NCBI RefSeq assembly: GCF_000014885.1
Contig: NC_011566.1
Span: forward strand, 3,019,501-3,083,500
Direction of reading: 5' to 3'
Length of the DNA: 64,000 nt
Origin: Shewanella piezotolerans WP3
GTDB lineage: Bacteria; Pseudomonadota; Gammaproteobacteria; Enterobacterales; Shewanellaceae
The notes under the pieces are model-generated. The model had not been told where the DNA came from. It ran no database searches and saw nothing but the letters and a program-made list of their open reading frames with translations. This document shows positions 1 to 9,226 of this stretch, piece by piece. A program made the translations under genes and the position numbers. The first letter of the stretch is position 1, and every line of letters begins with the position of its first letter.

Positions 1-2
1 CT

Positions 3-59
3 GAACATGTAAAGAACTGCATGAGCATCGACTACAACCGTTCTTGGATTGAAAATTAA
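3..59 (+). CDS. C-terminal end of an upstream gene, probably homogentisate 1,2-dioxygenase
   Basis: An open frame enters from the left edge and ends at TAA 57-59; only about 18 residues (ending NRSWIEN) are visible. It lies 62 bp before hppD on the same strand. In Shewanella the gene next to hppD is normally homogentisate dioxygenase, the next step of tyrosine catabolism, so that is the likely identity. This rests on gene order alone; the visible tail is too short to identify a family. Confidence 0.45.
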   Translation, partial: EHVKNCMSIDYNRSWIEN

Positions 60-121
60 ACTTAACCAAGAGCAACAGCCATCAACGTAATGGCTACTAA
101 GAATTGATAAAGGATATAACA

Positions 122-1162
122 ATGGCAAGCGAACAAAACCCACTTGGCTTACTCGGTATCGAATTTACTGAGTTCGCGACTCCTGAACAAGATTATATGC
201 ATCAGGTTTTTATTGATTTTGGCTTTTCTTTACTGAAAAAATCAAAATCTAAAGAGATCCTCTATTACAAGCAAAATGATATTAACTTCCTGCTTAATAC
301 AGAACGTAAAGGTTTTTCTGCAGAGTTTGCCAAAAGTCACGGTCCAGCGATTTGCTCAATGGGTTGGCGTGTAGAAGATGCACAGTTTGCCTTTGAAGGC
401 GCGGTTGCTCGCGGTGCAAAGCCTGCAGATGAAGACGCAAAGGATATGCCATACCCAGCCATATACGGTATTGGTGACAGCCTTATCTATTTCATCGACA
501 CCTTCGGTGAGAATGACAATATTTATGCCACTGACTTTGAAGATTTAGACGAGCAAGTGATCACCCAAGAAAAAGGCTTTATTGAAGTTGATCACCTGAC
601 TAACAATGTTTACAAAGGCACCATGGAGCATTGGTCAAACTTTTATAAAGATATCTTTGGTTTCACTGAAGTTCGTTATTTTGACATTAAAGGTTCTCAA
701 ACAGCACTTGTATCATATGCTCTGCGCTCACCTGATGGAAGCTTCTGTATTCCAATCAATGAAGGTAAAGGTAATGACAAAAACCAAATTGATGAGTACT
801 TACGTGAATATGACGGTCCAGGTGTACAACATTTAGCTTTCAGAAGCCGCGACATAGTCGGTTCTTTAGACGCTATGGAAGGCTCATCAATCCAAACACT
901 CGATATTATTCCTGAGTACTACGACACTATTTTCGATAAGTTGCCGCAGGTGACTGAAGATCGTGAGCGTATCAAGCACCACCAGATCTTAGTCGATGGT
1001 GACGAAGACGGTTACCTGCTTCAGATCTTTACTAAGAATCTATTTGGCCCAATCTTTATTGAGATCATCCAACGTAAGAACAATCTTGGATTTGGTGAAG
1101 GTAACTTCAAAGCTTTGTTTGAATCTATTGAACGTGATCAGCAGCGTCGTGGTGTACTCTAA
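122..1162 (+). CDS. hppD: 4-hydroxyphenylpyruvate dioxygenase
   Basis: Non-haem Fe(II) enzyme that converts 4-hydroxyphenylpyruvate to homogentisate in tyrosine degradation; cytoplasmic. The 346-residue product is normal for bacterial HPPD. The C-terminal vicinal-oxygen-chelate half carries the expected iron triad: His158 (in EVDHLTNNV), His237 (in GVQHLAFRS) and Glu314 (in IFIEIIQRK). The frame is open from a TTG at 104, but ATG 122 is preferred because AAGGA at 109-113 sits 8 bases ahead. It is probably co-transcribed with the gene at the left edge and ends in a strong terminator at 1197-1237. Oxidation of the homogentisate product can give pyomelanin, as known in Shewanella. Confidence 0.95.
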   Translation: MASEQNPLGLLGIEFTEFATPEQDYMHQVFIDFGFSLLKKSKSKEILYYKQNDINFLLNTERKGFSAEFAKSHGPAICSMGWRVEDAQFAFEGAVARGAKPADEDAKDMPYPAIYGIGDSLIYFIDTFGENDNIYATDFEDLDEQVITQEKGFIEVDHLTNNVYKGTMEHWSNFYKDIFGFTEVRYFDIKGSQTALVSYALRSPDGSFCIPINEGKGNDKNQIDEYLREYDGPGVQHLAFRSRDIVGSLDAMEGSSIQTLDIIPEYYDTIFDKLPQVTEDRERIKHHQILVDGDEDGYLLQIFTKNLFGPIFIEIIQRKNNLGFGEGNFKALFESIERDQQRRGVL

Positions 1163-1196
1163 ACAGTAGCTTTGTAAACAGCTTTTCTCGCTGAGT

Positions 1197-1237
1197 AAAC
1201 CAGCTTAAGTCTATATAATGACGAAGCTGGTTTTTTT
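1197..1237 (+). terminator. Rho-independent terminator of hppD
   Basis: Perfect 10-bp inverted repeat AAACCAGCTT (1197-1206) / AAGCTGGTTT (1224-1233) with a 17-base loop, running into a T-tract at 1231-1237, 35 bases after the hppD stop. Confidence 0.85.
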
Positions 1238-1347
1238 ATACCTAGCGTTCACTAAATTTCGATTTGCAACTGCAGTTATCTTCTCTACAATGGCGCTCAG
1301 TCTCAAGACTGACCCTCAGTATTTTAACTTAAGAGATCTGCCACCTC

Positions 1348-1968
1348 ATGCCCGATATTGCACTACTCGCCGTATTTCTACCGACCTTCTTTTTTGTGTC
1401 TATTACTCCAGGAATGTGCATGACGCTAGCGATGACGCTAGGAATGAGTATTGGCGTTCGTCGTACAATGTGGATGATGGCCGGTGAACTTGTCGGTGTT
1501 GCTCTGGTGGCTGTAGCGGCCGTTATGGGCGTTGCCAGTATAATGCTGAACTACCCTGAAGCCTTTGCAGTACTTAAATGGGCTGGTGGTGCTTACCTTG
1601 CCTATATTGGCATCAACATGTGGCGCTCAAAAGGTAAAATGGCATTGGTGGAGGGCCAAACTACGCCAACTGTCGGGAATTTAGAGTTAATGTCTCAAGG
1701 CTTTATGACCGCTATTGCCAACCCTAAAGGCTGGGCGTTTATGGTGTCTCTATTACCGCCATTTATAAACGTTGAACGGGAAGTAGCGCCGCAGTTATTG
1801 GCACTTTTATCCATCATTATGTTTACTGAATTTACCAGTATGATGGCTTATGCCACAGGGGGGAAAAGCTTGAGAGTTTTCCTAAGCCGCGGTGATAACA
1901 TTAAATGGATGAACCGTATTGCGGGATCACTAATGATAGGCGTCGGTTTGTGGTTAGCACTAGGTTGA
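1348..1968 (+). CDS. LysE/RhtB-family amino-acid exporter
   Basis: Inner-membrane exporter of the LysE/RhtB family, which expels amino acids or their derivatives by proton antiport. The 206-residue product is the usual length, with about six hydrophobic segments. The family signature is at the N-terminus (SITPGMCMTLAMTLGM, about residues 18-33), followed by the conserved GGAYLAYIGINMWRSK stretch and an ANPKGWAFM segment. The substrate cannot be told from sequence. ATG 1348 has only a weak purine tract upstream. It is read away from the gene at 2025 and shares a hairpin with it at 1961-1996. The neighbouring tyrosine-catabolism genes hint at an aromatic substrate, but this is only suggestive. 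Confidence 0.88.
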   Translation: MPDIALLAVFLPTFFFVSITPGMCMTLAMTLGMSIGVRRTMWMMAGELVGVALVAVAAVMGVASIMLNYPEAFAVLKWAGGAYLAYIGINMWRSKGKMALVEGQTTPTVGNLELMSQGFMTAIANPKGWAFMVSLLPPFINVEREVAPQLLALLSIIMFTEFTSMMAYATGGKSLRVFLSRGDNIKWMNRIAGSLMIGVGLWLALG

Positions 1969-1996
1969 AAAAGCAAAGTGTTGTTTTTTCAACCTA
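1961..1996. terminator. Bidirectional terminator between convergent genes
   Basis: Inverted repeat TAGGTTGAAAAA (1961-1972) / TTTTTTCAACCTA (1984-1996) with an 11-base loop. The A-rich and T-rich arms can serve both the exporter gene, whose stop lies inside the left arm, and the convergent gene ending at 2025. Confidence 0.7.
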
Positions 1997-2024
1997 ACCT
2001 ATACAGACAAACTGTGTTAACGGC

Positions 2025-3236
2025 TTAATCAGCCACTTTTCGATAAGGCAATTTACTAGTGAGCTGCTGCATGTAGGTTTTTATGTTGTCAGCCTCTTGA
2101 AAGGTAAAACTTTCAATAGCGCTACGAAATTCGGGATGCGTGATCTCATGAGTTGAGTAGGTGGCAATAGGTTCAAATCCTCGAGCAACTTTATGCTCTC
2201 CTTGCACGCCAGCATCAAACACTTGTAGTTTCTGAGTGATGCAATAATCAATGCCTTGATAGTAGCAAGCTTCAAAATGTAAGCCATTGATATCAACTAA
2301 ACTCCCCCAGTAGCGACCGTAAAGATGAGTTTTAGACTTAAAATAAAGTGCAGATGCTATAACCTGCCCCAGCGTATCTCGCACCAATAGCAAAAGCACA
2401 TTATCAGGCATAGTACTAGCAATTGACTCAAAAAAAGCAAGATTTAAGTATCCGGCATGCCCTGAGCGTTTTGCATAAGTTTGCCTATAACAAGCATAGA
2501 AACCGTGCCACATTGCTGCCGTCGTATCTCTTGCTTCAACAAACTCAAAACTCAGCTCGTGTGGCGCTAGTTTAGCGCGTTCTTTATTGATGTCTTTACG
2601 TTTACGCGAAGTCAATGACATTAGAAAACCATCAAAGTCGTTATAGTCTCTGTTATGCCAGTGAAACTGAGTACTAAGCCTTGTTAGACATGCATCGCCG
2701 CCTTCTACGGGTTGGGACATATTGTTAAGCTGAGATACAGGCAAGAACAAACAGTGCCAGCTAGAAAAACCATCTTCAATTAGCTGCGTCTGAAGAGCCT
2801 TATTTATCACCTCCCATACCAGCTTTTGCTCAAGAGTTTGCTCGATACCAATTCGCATGCCTGTCACTGGAGTAAAGGGGATAGCCGACACAAGTTTAGG
2901 GTAATAAGGTATTTGATGTCGTTCGTATGCTTCAGCCCAAGCCCAGTCAAAGATATATTCGCCATAAGAATGGTTCTTTATATATAGCGGCATTACAGCA
3001 ACAATGTCGGTTAGTTGGTACACTACAAGATGCAATGGTTTCCAGCCTGTACGCAGGCAAACACAACCACTGCGCTCCAATGCAGCCAAATAAGCATGAT
3101 TATTAAATGGGTTACTATCATCCATTAATCGGTCCCAAGTTTCAGGACTGATCGCATCAATACTCTCAACAAATTCAACCCTGAGTTGAAAGTCACTCTT
3201 TAGATCTGCGCTTTCTTTGGCTTGCTGTTTATCCAA
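2025..3236 (-). CDS. GNAT-like N-acyltransferase (DUF482/COG3146 type)
   Basis: Belongs to the DUF482/COG3146 group of FemAB/GNAT-fold proteins, often labelled peptidogalycan biosynthesis proteins; the real substrate is unknown. Recognisable family blocks in the 403-residue product are NPFNNHAYLAALERSG near the N-terminus, TSRKRKDINKER in the middle, GRYWGS, FEACYYQGIDYC, and the C-terminal DAGVQGEHKVARGFEP. No signal peptide or membrane segment is seen, so it should be cytoplasmic. It stands alone, read away from ggt and towards the exporter gene. The start at 3236 has no strong ribosome site, so the first residues are uncertain. Confidence 0.85.
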   Translation of the reverse strand: MDKQQAKESADLKSDFQLRVEFVESIDAISPETWDRLMDDSNPFNNHAYLAALERSGCVCLRTGWKPLHLVVYQLTDIVAVMPLYIKNHSYGEYIFDWAWAEAYERHQIPYYPKLVSAIPFTPVTGMRIGIEQTLEQKLVWEVINKALQTQLIEDGFSSWHCLFLPVSQLNNMSQPVEGGDACLTRLSTQFHWHNRDYNDFDGFLMSLTSRKRKDINKERAKLAPHELSFEFVEARDTTAAMWHGFYACYRQTYAKRSGHAGYLNLAFFESIASTMPDNVLLLLVRDTLGQVIASALYFKSKTHLYGRYWGSLVDINGLHFEACYYQGIDYCITQKLQVFDAGVQGEHKVARGFEPIATYSTHEITHPEFRSAIESFTFQEADNIKTYMQQLTSKLPYRKVAD

Positions 3237-3416
3237 ACTCTTTTATCACTCCCGTTATGTTTAGGCTCTTTCAATCTAGCCACCAACATAGATGATTAAT
3301 CTATCGCTATTGCATTTATATCCGATAAGCGGCACATTGCTAGTCTAATTTAAGAGTTGAATGGGGTTCCCCCCAAGAGAATCAACCTCTACAGACAAAT
3401 AAACAAAGGATTGAAA

Positions 3417-5168
3417 ATGCGCACGTTTAAGGCCTTAGCATTTGCCATCTCAATGGCAATCCCTCTCACGACTCTAACACTAACTGCCAGCGCTCCGCTA
3501 TCGGCGAGTGCAGCCGAGACTTCAATATACAGCCACATGGCCACAGCGCACCCAGTCTGGGCCGAGCATGGCATGGTCGCAAGCCAAGAATCATTAGCAA
3601 CTCAAGCTGGCGTAGAAATACTGAAACAAGGGGGTAATGCCGTCGATGCTGCCGTTGCAGTAGGTTTCAGTTTAGCGGTCACCTTACCAAGAGCTGGTAA
3701 TATTGGCGGTGGTGGCTTTATGTTAGTGCATCTAGCAGAACACAATAAAACCATTGCGATAGATTACCGTGAAATGGCACCAGCAAATGCTCACAAAGAT
3801 ATATTTCTTGACGAGAAAGGTAACGCAGTAAATAAGCTCAGCCGTGAACATGGACTCGCCGTAGGCGTTCCTGGCACCGTCATGGGCATGGAGTTAGCGC
3901 TTAATAAATACGGCACGATGACAATGGCGCAGGTCACTAAAGCTGCCATCAATATGGCAAAAAACGGCATCGTCGTTACCCCAGATTTGTCTTCTTCACT
4001 ATCTGGACTAAAAAGGCGAATTGCCCAGTGGCCAAGTTCAGCTGAAATTTTTTACAAAAAAGATAACTCTGACTACCAAAGTGGTGAAATCTTAAAACAA
4101 CCAGAATTAGCGAATTCACTGTCGCTAATAGCAAAACAGGGGAGCAAAGGATTTTACCAAGGTGAAACAGCCGAAAAAATCGTCGCAGCAGTTAAAGCCG
4201 CTGGTGGCATAATGACGCTTGATGATTTAAAACAATATCAAGCTATTGAGAGAACGCCTGTGTCTGGGAGTTATCGCGGCTATCAAGTTGTCTCTATGCC
4301 ACCACCATCATCAGGTGGTATCCATATTATTGAGATGCTCAACATGTTAGAGCAATACCCGATAGGCCAACTTGGCCATAATAGCGCCGCCACTTTACAC
4401 CTGATGACGGAATCAATGAAACGTGCCTATGCGGATCGCAGTGAGTATTTGGGTGATCCTGACTTTATAAATGTGCCGGTGGATGCGTTGACCAATAAAG
4501 AGTACGCCAAAACACTCTCGAAAAAAATTGTCATGAATAGAGCCACGCCTAGCAGCGAAATAAAACCCGGTAATATCGCACCCTATGAAAGCAACCAAAC
4601 AACCCATTACTCTGTAGTCGACAAATGGGGCAATGCGGTATCCAATACTTATACCCTCAACTTTAGCTATGGCTCAGGCTTAGTAGCCAAAGGCACTGGC
4701 ATATTACTTAACAATGAGATGGATGACTTTTCAGCAAAACCTGGTGTGCCCAACGGCTTTGGCTTAATCGGTGGCGTGGCCAATGCTGTAGAGGGCAAGA
4801 AACGACCACTAAGTTCCATGAGCCCGACTATCGTCATGAAAGACGGTAAACCGTATATCGTTACTGGCAGCCCTGGCGGTTCACGCATTATCACCACTAC
4901 GTTGCAAGTAATTATGAACGTCATCGACCATGACTTTAACATTGCCGAAGCGACCAATGCAGCTCGAATTCACCATCAATGGTTACCTGATACCTTACGG
5001 GTGGAGCATACGTTGAACCTCGATACTCGTCAGCTGTTGGAAGAAAAAGGCCATAAGATAAAGGTCAATAACTCTATGGGTTCGACACAATCAATCATGG
5101 TGACTGAGCAAGGCATTTTCGGTGCATCAGATCCACGTCGAGCAGGCAGTGCTACCATAGGTTACTAG
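3417..5168 (+). CDS. ggt: Gamma-glutamyltransferase
   Basis: Periplasmic N-terminal-nucleophile hydrolase that cleaves the gamma-glutamyl bond of glutathione and transfers it to water or amino acids. ATG 3417 is chosen over the longer frame from 3357 because it follows AAAGGA at good spacing and begins a typical signal peptide (MRTFKALAFAISMAIPLTTL, ending near an ASA site). The proenzyme processing site is clear: Thr395 in NQTTHYSVVDKWGNAV, where autocleavage would yield large and small subunits. Also present are the GSGLVAKGTGILLNNEMDDF lid region and RPLSSMSPTIV substrate-binding block. The length of 583 residues is close to E. coli Ggt. It is monocistronic, with a terminator at 5207-5244. 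Confidence 0.95.
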   Translation: MRTFKALAFAISMAIPLTTLTLTASAPLSASAAETSIYSHMATAHPVWAEHGMVASQESLATQAGVEILKQGGNAVDAAVAVGFSLAVTLPRAGNIGGGGFMLVHLAEHNKTIAIDYREMAPANAHKDIFLDEKGNAVNKLSREHGLAVGVPGTVMGMELALNKYGTMTMAQVTKAAINMAKNGIVVTPDLSSSLSGLKRRIAQWPSSAEIFYKKDNSDYQSGEILKQPELANSLSLIAKQGSKGFYQGETAEKIVAAVKAAGGIMTLDDLKQYQAIERTPVSGSYRGYQVVSMPPPSSGGIHIIEMLNMLEQYPIGQLGHNSAATLHLMTESMKRAYADRSEYLGDPDFINVPVDALTNKEYAKTLSKKIVMNRATPSSEIKPGNIAPYESNQTTHYSVVDKWGNAVSNTYTLNFSYGSGLVAKGTGILLNNEMDDFSAKPGVPNGFGLIGGVANAVEGKKRPLSSMSPTIVMKDGKPYIVTGSPGGSRIITTTLQVIMNVIDHDFNIAEATNAARIHHQWLPDTLRVEHTLNLDTRQLLEEKGHKIKVNNSMGSTQSIMVTEQGIFGASDPRRAGSATIGY

Positions 5169-5206
5169 ATAAACGGTTAGCAGTAATTATCAGGTAAATC
5201 TTTATC

Positions 5207-5244
5207 AAAAATGCGCTTTCATTATTAATGAAAGTGCATTTTTT
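5207..5244. terminator. Bidirectional terminator between ggt and the DUF1801 gene
   Basis: A 16-bp inverted repeat (arms 5207-5222 and 5227-5242, one G-T wobble, three-base loop) whose outer ends are AAAATGC and GCATTTTTT. It lies between two convergent stop codons. Confidence 0.8.
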
Positions 5245-5271
5245 AAAGGTAGAAAACCTTACCAATCAAGT

Positions 5272-5736
5272 TCATTTTGGGTAGCGCTCTTTCATTTTGA
5301 CAATTGAGTCGGTGATTAATTCAGTCAACACCGCTAAATCTACCTCACTTAACCGCTTTATATACAAACATGACTTACCCGTTTTATGTTTACCAAGCTT
5401 AGGTAAAATGTCTTGGTAATCACCAAAACCATTCATGAAATACAACGTGATATCATTTTTTCTTGCTGCAAAGCCAGTTAACGGCCAATCTCCTTCACGA
5501 CCAGATGCATAGCGGTAGTGATATTGGCCAAAGCCAATTATGCTGCCCCACATGACAGCTGGTTGCTTGGTTAAAGTGGAATACAATTTGTGCAGTGTTT
5601 GGCAGTCCTCAAGCTTTTGACCTTCAAGTTTCTGTTTTAAAAATAGACAAGCATCCACACTGTTAGGCTGTGTCTTTAAAGACTTACTTTTTACAGGTTG
5701 ATCCTTTCTTTTGGCAGTATTAACGCTTTCAGCCAT
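5272..5736 (-). CDS. DUF1801 domain protein
   Basis: Small cytoplasmic protein with a DUF1801 (YdhG/YjbR-like) fold: the blocks PAVMWGSIIGFGQYHY, GFAARKNDITLYFM and KTGKSCLYIKRL are typical. Its biochemical role is unknown. The frame extends upstream to 5802, but the start at ATG 5736 is favoured because a GAGGG purine tract lies 5 bases ahead; the adjacent ATG at 5739 is possible but too close to it. The product is 154 residues, with a Lys-rich N-terminus before the domain. It lies downstream of the large fusion gene on the same strand, with a terminator-like hairpin between them, so it is probably expressed separately. Confidence 0.75.
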   Translation of the reverse strand: MAESVNTAKRKDQPVKSKSLKTQPNSVDACLFLKQKLEGQKLEDCQTLHKLYSTLTKQPAVMWGSIIGFGQYHYRYASGREGDWPLTGFAARKNDITLYFMNGFGDYQDILPKLGKHKTGKSCLYIKRLSEVDLAVLTELITDSIVKMKERYPK

Positions 5737-5813
5737 CATTACCCTCACTCTGTTTATAACCATAGCAATGCCAATATCTTTAATTAGTGTAGCTGCAACC
5801 ATTAACAGTGTAA

Positions 5814-5837
5814 TAAAAAGGGCAAAGCTTGCGCCCT
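5814..5837 (-). terminator. Terminator of the decarboxylase/flavoprotein fusion gene
   Basis: On the minus strand AGGGC pairs with GCCCT around an AAGCTT core (5819-5837), followed by a run of T (5814-5818). It starts 35 bases after the stop of the fusion gene. Confidence 0.65.
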
Positions 5838-5871
5838 GCCCGTTATATGAAATGACTCTAGCAATAACAGG

Positions 5872-8800
5872 TTAAAAGTCTTTTTCACCCTTGATTACTT
5901 CAGGGTAGCCACATATCGATCGAGATGTTTGCATCCCAGCCATGGTTGCCGCTTCAACGCAGCTGGCATTAATTCCGGTTTTAATCCAGTCACCAGTCAC
6001 AAACAGGTTATCAATACCGGTACCGTCAGTATCGACTCGGTATTGAGTACTGCCCTTTACTGACATCACATAACGCTCAGAAGGATCAACATTAGCGCGC
6101 CAGTATTGACTGTCAAATCTAGCGACTCCGGTCGCATCGCTTTCATCATGGAGCCACTGCCAAGGGAATCCGCCTGTTATCGCTGCTGATTGACTGCCAG
6201 GAGTCGGCACATTATCCCAAAGCTTATAGATTTGGTTATCTAACTGACCAATAGCGCCAGCCTTTGCTTCTAATGTCTTTTGAGCTTGGAAACCTATTTC
6301 AGTGGCTGGCGGATAATGCTCTACAGGCAATGCAGAGCAAAAATAACTGGCATTTTTCGGTTGTTGCCCGTGCCAATCCTCTTTGTCAATCAAGTGAGTT
6401 AGCGATGCCCAAGTATCAAACGGCTCAGTAAAGCCTGAAAGCACTGGCTCTTCGCCATTATCAGGCCGCAAAAGCCAGCCCATACCAGCCAAATCTTGAT
6501 CGAGCCACAGTTGATACGCCTGCGTGGCAACCGTTTTAACTTTCTCAACACTTTTGCTTAAGGCTTCACTTTGCTCCATGACCTCTTTAGCAACATGTGG
6601 AACGGAGCCAATTGACAAACCAAATATCACCTTGTCAAAGTCTTTACCTTTTATTAGCCGCTTTTTAGGTAGAGGACGCCCATAATGGGCCTGGTAAACC
6701 TCTTGCCAATTACTCCAAAAATGTTCCAAATTAACATCATGTTGCTTAATCAATTGCGCTTGAGTTTCATCGAGTTCCTCGAGCTTAGGTTGGCTTGGCC
6801 AGCAATCAAGGCCTTTAACATCGACAAGTGGAGAATATGATTCAACACCCTGTTTTAATGCCACTTGCTCGGTGATCTCTATCGCCTGAATACTGTGGTT
6901 AACACACTCTAAATTGTCGACTTTATTAAAGAAGTGAAAATTAACCCCACGGCGGTTAAGCACTTCATAGTAAGGCGTAAAAACGGTATCCCCCATGCCG
7001 GCCTGCATCTCCCACATGACCCCGCCTTGATAACACAATGCAATACGCATCATAGAGCGGATAATGGTTCCTGCTTCCAAGTTAGGATTATCAAAATTGC
7101 CTTTTTCATATGCAAATACTAAATCGTAAAAACCACGAACTGGCGCAGAATCAACAGTAAAGGTTTGATTTGCACCGTGCTTAGTTAACCATTCTCGGTA
7201 ATCATAATCGTTAATAACATCAAAACCATGCTTAAATACATCATCAACGAACATGCCTTTTAAGATAGTTAAACCCAGATCGGCAGCAATATATAATCTA
7301 CGCAGTTCATCATTAGTCTCTAACTTATCAACAAAACGTTCTTCTAAGCGTGACCTAAATGCATCGACTGCAGACTCAACAAAACCACCCTCATCTTCAG
7401 TATCATGATGATGCTCTTCGCAATCACGCCCAATCATTTGATTAAAGTGACATTCAAGCTTATCAGCCAGTGAAGACATGCTCTCTTTAGCGTCATCTAT
7501 CGAGTCTTCAATTTTGTCATTCAACTCTTCAAACCATTCGCGGCTAAACCAGTGAACAGGTCTGGCTGATTCTTGTGTCTTAGCGGTGTTTTCATCTTCC
7601 AAAGCATCAAGCAAGTCATCCATCTCAGTTAGCCAATGACGGATCCAGCTAAAGGCTGCCTTGACGACTTTCCAAAGTGTTAATACTTCAGTGCTATCTC
7701 CTGGGATCCCGCTGCGCTCTGGAAATTGAATCGGCCAACTGTCTGAATCACCACCAACATCCTCTTGTAATACGATAAAATTGTGTGGTTTAAAGGCATC
7801 TAAGAAAGTGGCTAACGGCGTACCAGCGGGCCTATCAAGTTCTTCATAAGCTTTACGCATTAAATTGAAGGCATTTTGATAAAAACCGAACCAAATATGT
7901 AGGCCATGCTCCTCAATACGTTGACCTTTTTCAGCATTGCGCCCACTTGCACCTTTACCGCCAATACGCCAACCCATTTGATAAACATCAATCTCATAGC
8001 GATTCTGCCAACCCGGCTGTTCGGTTAAACATGCTGCCGCAGTCATCGCAGCTACGCCGCCACCCAAAATAGCAATTTTTTCTTTCTTTATGGTTGAGTT
8101 ATCAACTAATACGTCGCCTTGGGGGACTTCAAAATCAAAGTTAACGTGATAAGGCAGTAATACGCTTTGTTCACCCAACTCAACGCCTAACGACTCTTTA
8201 AATGAGAAGGACGCATTATCAAACACAGTAGCAAGAAGGTCATTTTCTAATAATGATATAGAATGGACTTTGTTTACTTTAGCAGGGGCGGAGGTAATCG
8301 CTTGATAAACAGCTTTATCGCCTGCGCTATCAGGCAGTTGTTTTAAAAATATCTGGTCAATCGCAGGCTTAAATAACAAGCTAAACAACTGTTGCTCGCC
8401 TAACTTATCGAGCTCAGGTATAAAGTCAGTCTGCGCTTTAAATAGATCCCAAGTCTGTGTAATTGCTTCTAATGTTGATAACTGATGCTCCTCTGCGGCT
8501 TCGCAGTCCACACTCAATAACGGATGCATAGCCAATTCACTATCTTTTGAGAAATGCTTAAAACTCTTGGCTGAAAGGCTCAACTTAGTCAGTGGTTCTC
8601 CCACTTCAGGCATCTCATATTCACACATGTACTTAGGGTAACCAAACAACTCGCGTCCATTAATGAGTGCCATCGCATCATTAACAAAAATATGCAGCGG
8701 ATGAAAATAGACATGACTGATATCATCACTATCACTGCTATTTTGTCGACCCACCATCACCCAAGTAACAATATCTGTCTCCTGGATCCAGCCTTTGTCC

Positions 8801-9048
8801 CTATCTTCAGGGTATTCAGAATAAGCTTTATCCACTCGAGTAAAACTGGTTAACACATAAGGCGATAGTACTTTAAAGTACATCGCACTACCTGCCACTT
8901 GATTAAGACACTTATCAATTGATCGCTGCAGGTTCGCCATTTTTCCTTTCATAAAAAAGCCGTACATATCTGCTTTGCTTAAAATGAGTGGCGAGTGCAT
9001 TAACATTGAGCCTGGGGGATAAATAAAATTAGGGCGTTGAGCGTCCAT
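5872..9048 (-). CDS. Acetoacetate-decarboxylase-like / phytoene-desaturase-like flavoprotein fusion
   Basis: A 1058-residue two-part protein. Residues about 1-300 resemble acetoacetate decarboxylase: GRELFGYPKY (131-140) aligns with the clostridial active-site block GRELSAYPKK, keeping the Schiff-base lysine (Lys139) but replacing its neighbour with Tyr. Residues about 323-1045 form an FAD/NAD(P)-binding amine-oxidase or phytoene-desaturase-type module: dinucleotide motif ILGGGVAAMTAAACL, QMGWRIGGKGASGR, EEHGLHIWFGFYQNAF, and the C-terminal FAD motif NLFVTGDWIKTGINAS near residue 1014. A charged insert at about 475-560 includes EEHHHD (544-549). There is no signal peptide. The reaction is unknown; carotenoid- or sterol-like substrates are possible by family only. 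It has its own terminator. Confidence 0.72.
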   Translation of the reverse strand: MDAQRPNFIYPPGSMLMHSPLILSKADMYGFFMKGKMANLQRSIDKCLNQVAGSAMYFKVLSPYVLTSFTRVDKAYSEYPEDRDKGWIQETDIVTWVMVGRQNSSDSDDISHVYFHPLHIFVNDAMALINGRELFGYPKYMCEYEMPEVGEPLTKLSLSAKSFKHFSKDSELAMHPLLSVDCEAAEEHQLSTLEAITQTWDLFKAQTDFIPELDKLGEQQLFSLLFKPAIDQIFLKQLPDSAGDKAVYQAITSAPAKVNKVHSISLLENDLLATVFDNASFSFKESLGVELGEQSVLLPYHVNFDFEVPQGDVLVDNSTIKKEKIAILGGGVAAMTAAACLTEQPGWQNRYEIDVYQMGWRIGGKGASGRNAEKGQRIEEHGLHIWFGFYQNAFNLMRKAYEELDRPAGTPLATFLDAFKPHNFIVLQEDVGGDSDSWPIQFPERSGIPGDSTEVLTLWKVVKAAFSWIRHWLTEMDDLLDALEDENTAKTQESARPVHWFSREWFEELNDKIEDSIDDAKESMSSLADKLECHFNQMIGRDCEEHHHDTEDEGGFVESAVDAFRSRLEERFVDKLETNDELRRLYIAADLGLTILKGMFVDDVFKHGFDVINDYDYREWLTKHGANQTFTVDSAPVRGFYDLVFAYEKGNFDNPNLEAGTIIRSMMRIALCYQGGVMWEMQAGMGDTVFTPYYEVLNRRGVNFHFFNKVDNLECVNHSIQAIEITEQVALKQGVESYSPLVDVKGLDCWPSQPKLEELDETQAQLIKQHDVNLEHFWSNWQEVYQAHYGRPLPKKRLIKGKDFDKVIFGLSIGSVPHVAKEVMEQSEALSKSVEKVKTVATQAYQLWLDQDLAGMGWLLRPDNGEEPVLSGFTEPFDTWASLTHLIDKEDWHGQQPKNASYFCSALPVEHYPPATEIGFQAQKTLEAKAGAIGQLDNQIYKLWDNVPTPGSQSAAITGGFPWQWLHDESDATGVARFDSQYWRANVDPSERYVMSVKGSTQYRVDTDGTGIDNLFVTGDWIKTGINASCVEAATMAGMQTSRSICGYPEVIKGEKDF

Positions 9049-9201
9049 TGCCTAGATCCTTGCTGGTAAAGAGTAGTGATTTCGCCCGTACTTTTCTGCG
9101 GGGCTTTTTAGAAAACAAACTTCTCAGTAAGCTAATTTATTTACCATAAAATAACAACGTTGAATGCTTATAAATATTCCCTTAACGCAATGAACATGAG
9201 T

Positions 9202-9225
9202 TAAAAATGCAGCTCAATGGCTGCA
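9202..9225 (-). terminator. Terminator-like hairpin at the distal end of the nqrF repeat array
   Basis: TGCAGC (9208-9213) pairs with GCTGCA (9220-9225), followed on the minus strand by a T-tract (9202-9206). It is a diverged version of the CGCAGCTA/TAGCTGCG terminator found in each repeat unit and marks the array's far end. Confidence 0.65.
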
Positions 9226-9226
9226 C

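Noticed and set aside
1218..1487. 89-codon plus-strand ORF before the exporter gene
   Set aside because: It overlaps the LysE-family gene in another frame, starts inside the hppD terminator and has no family features.
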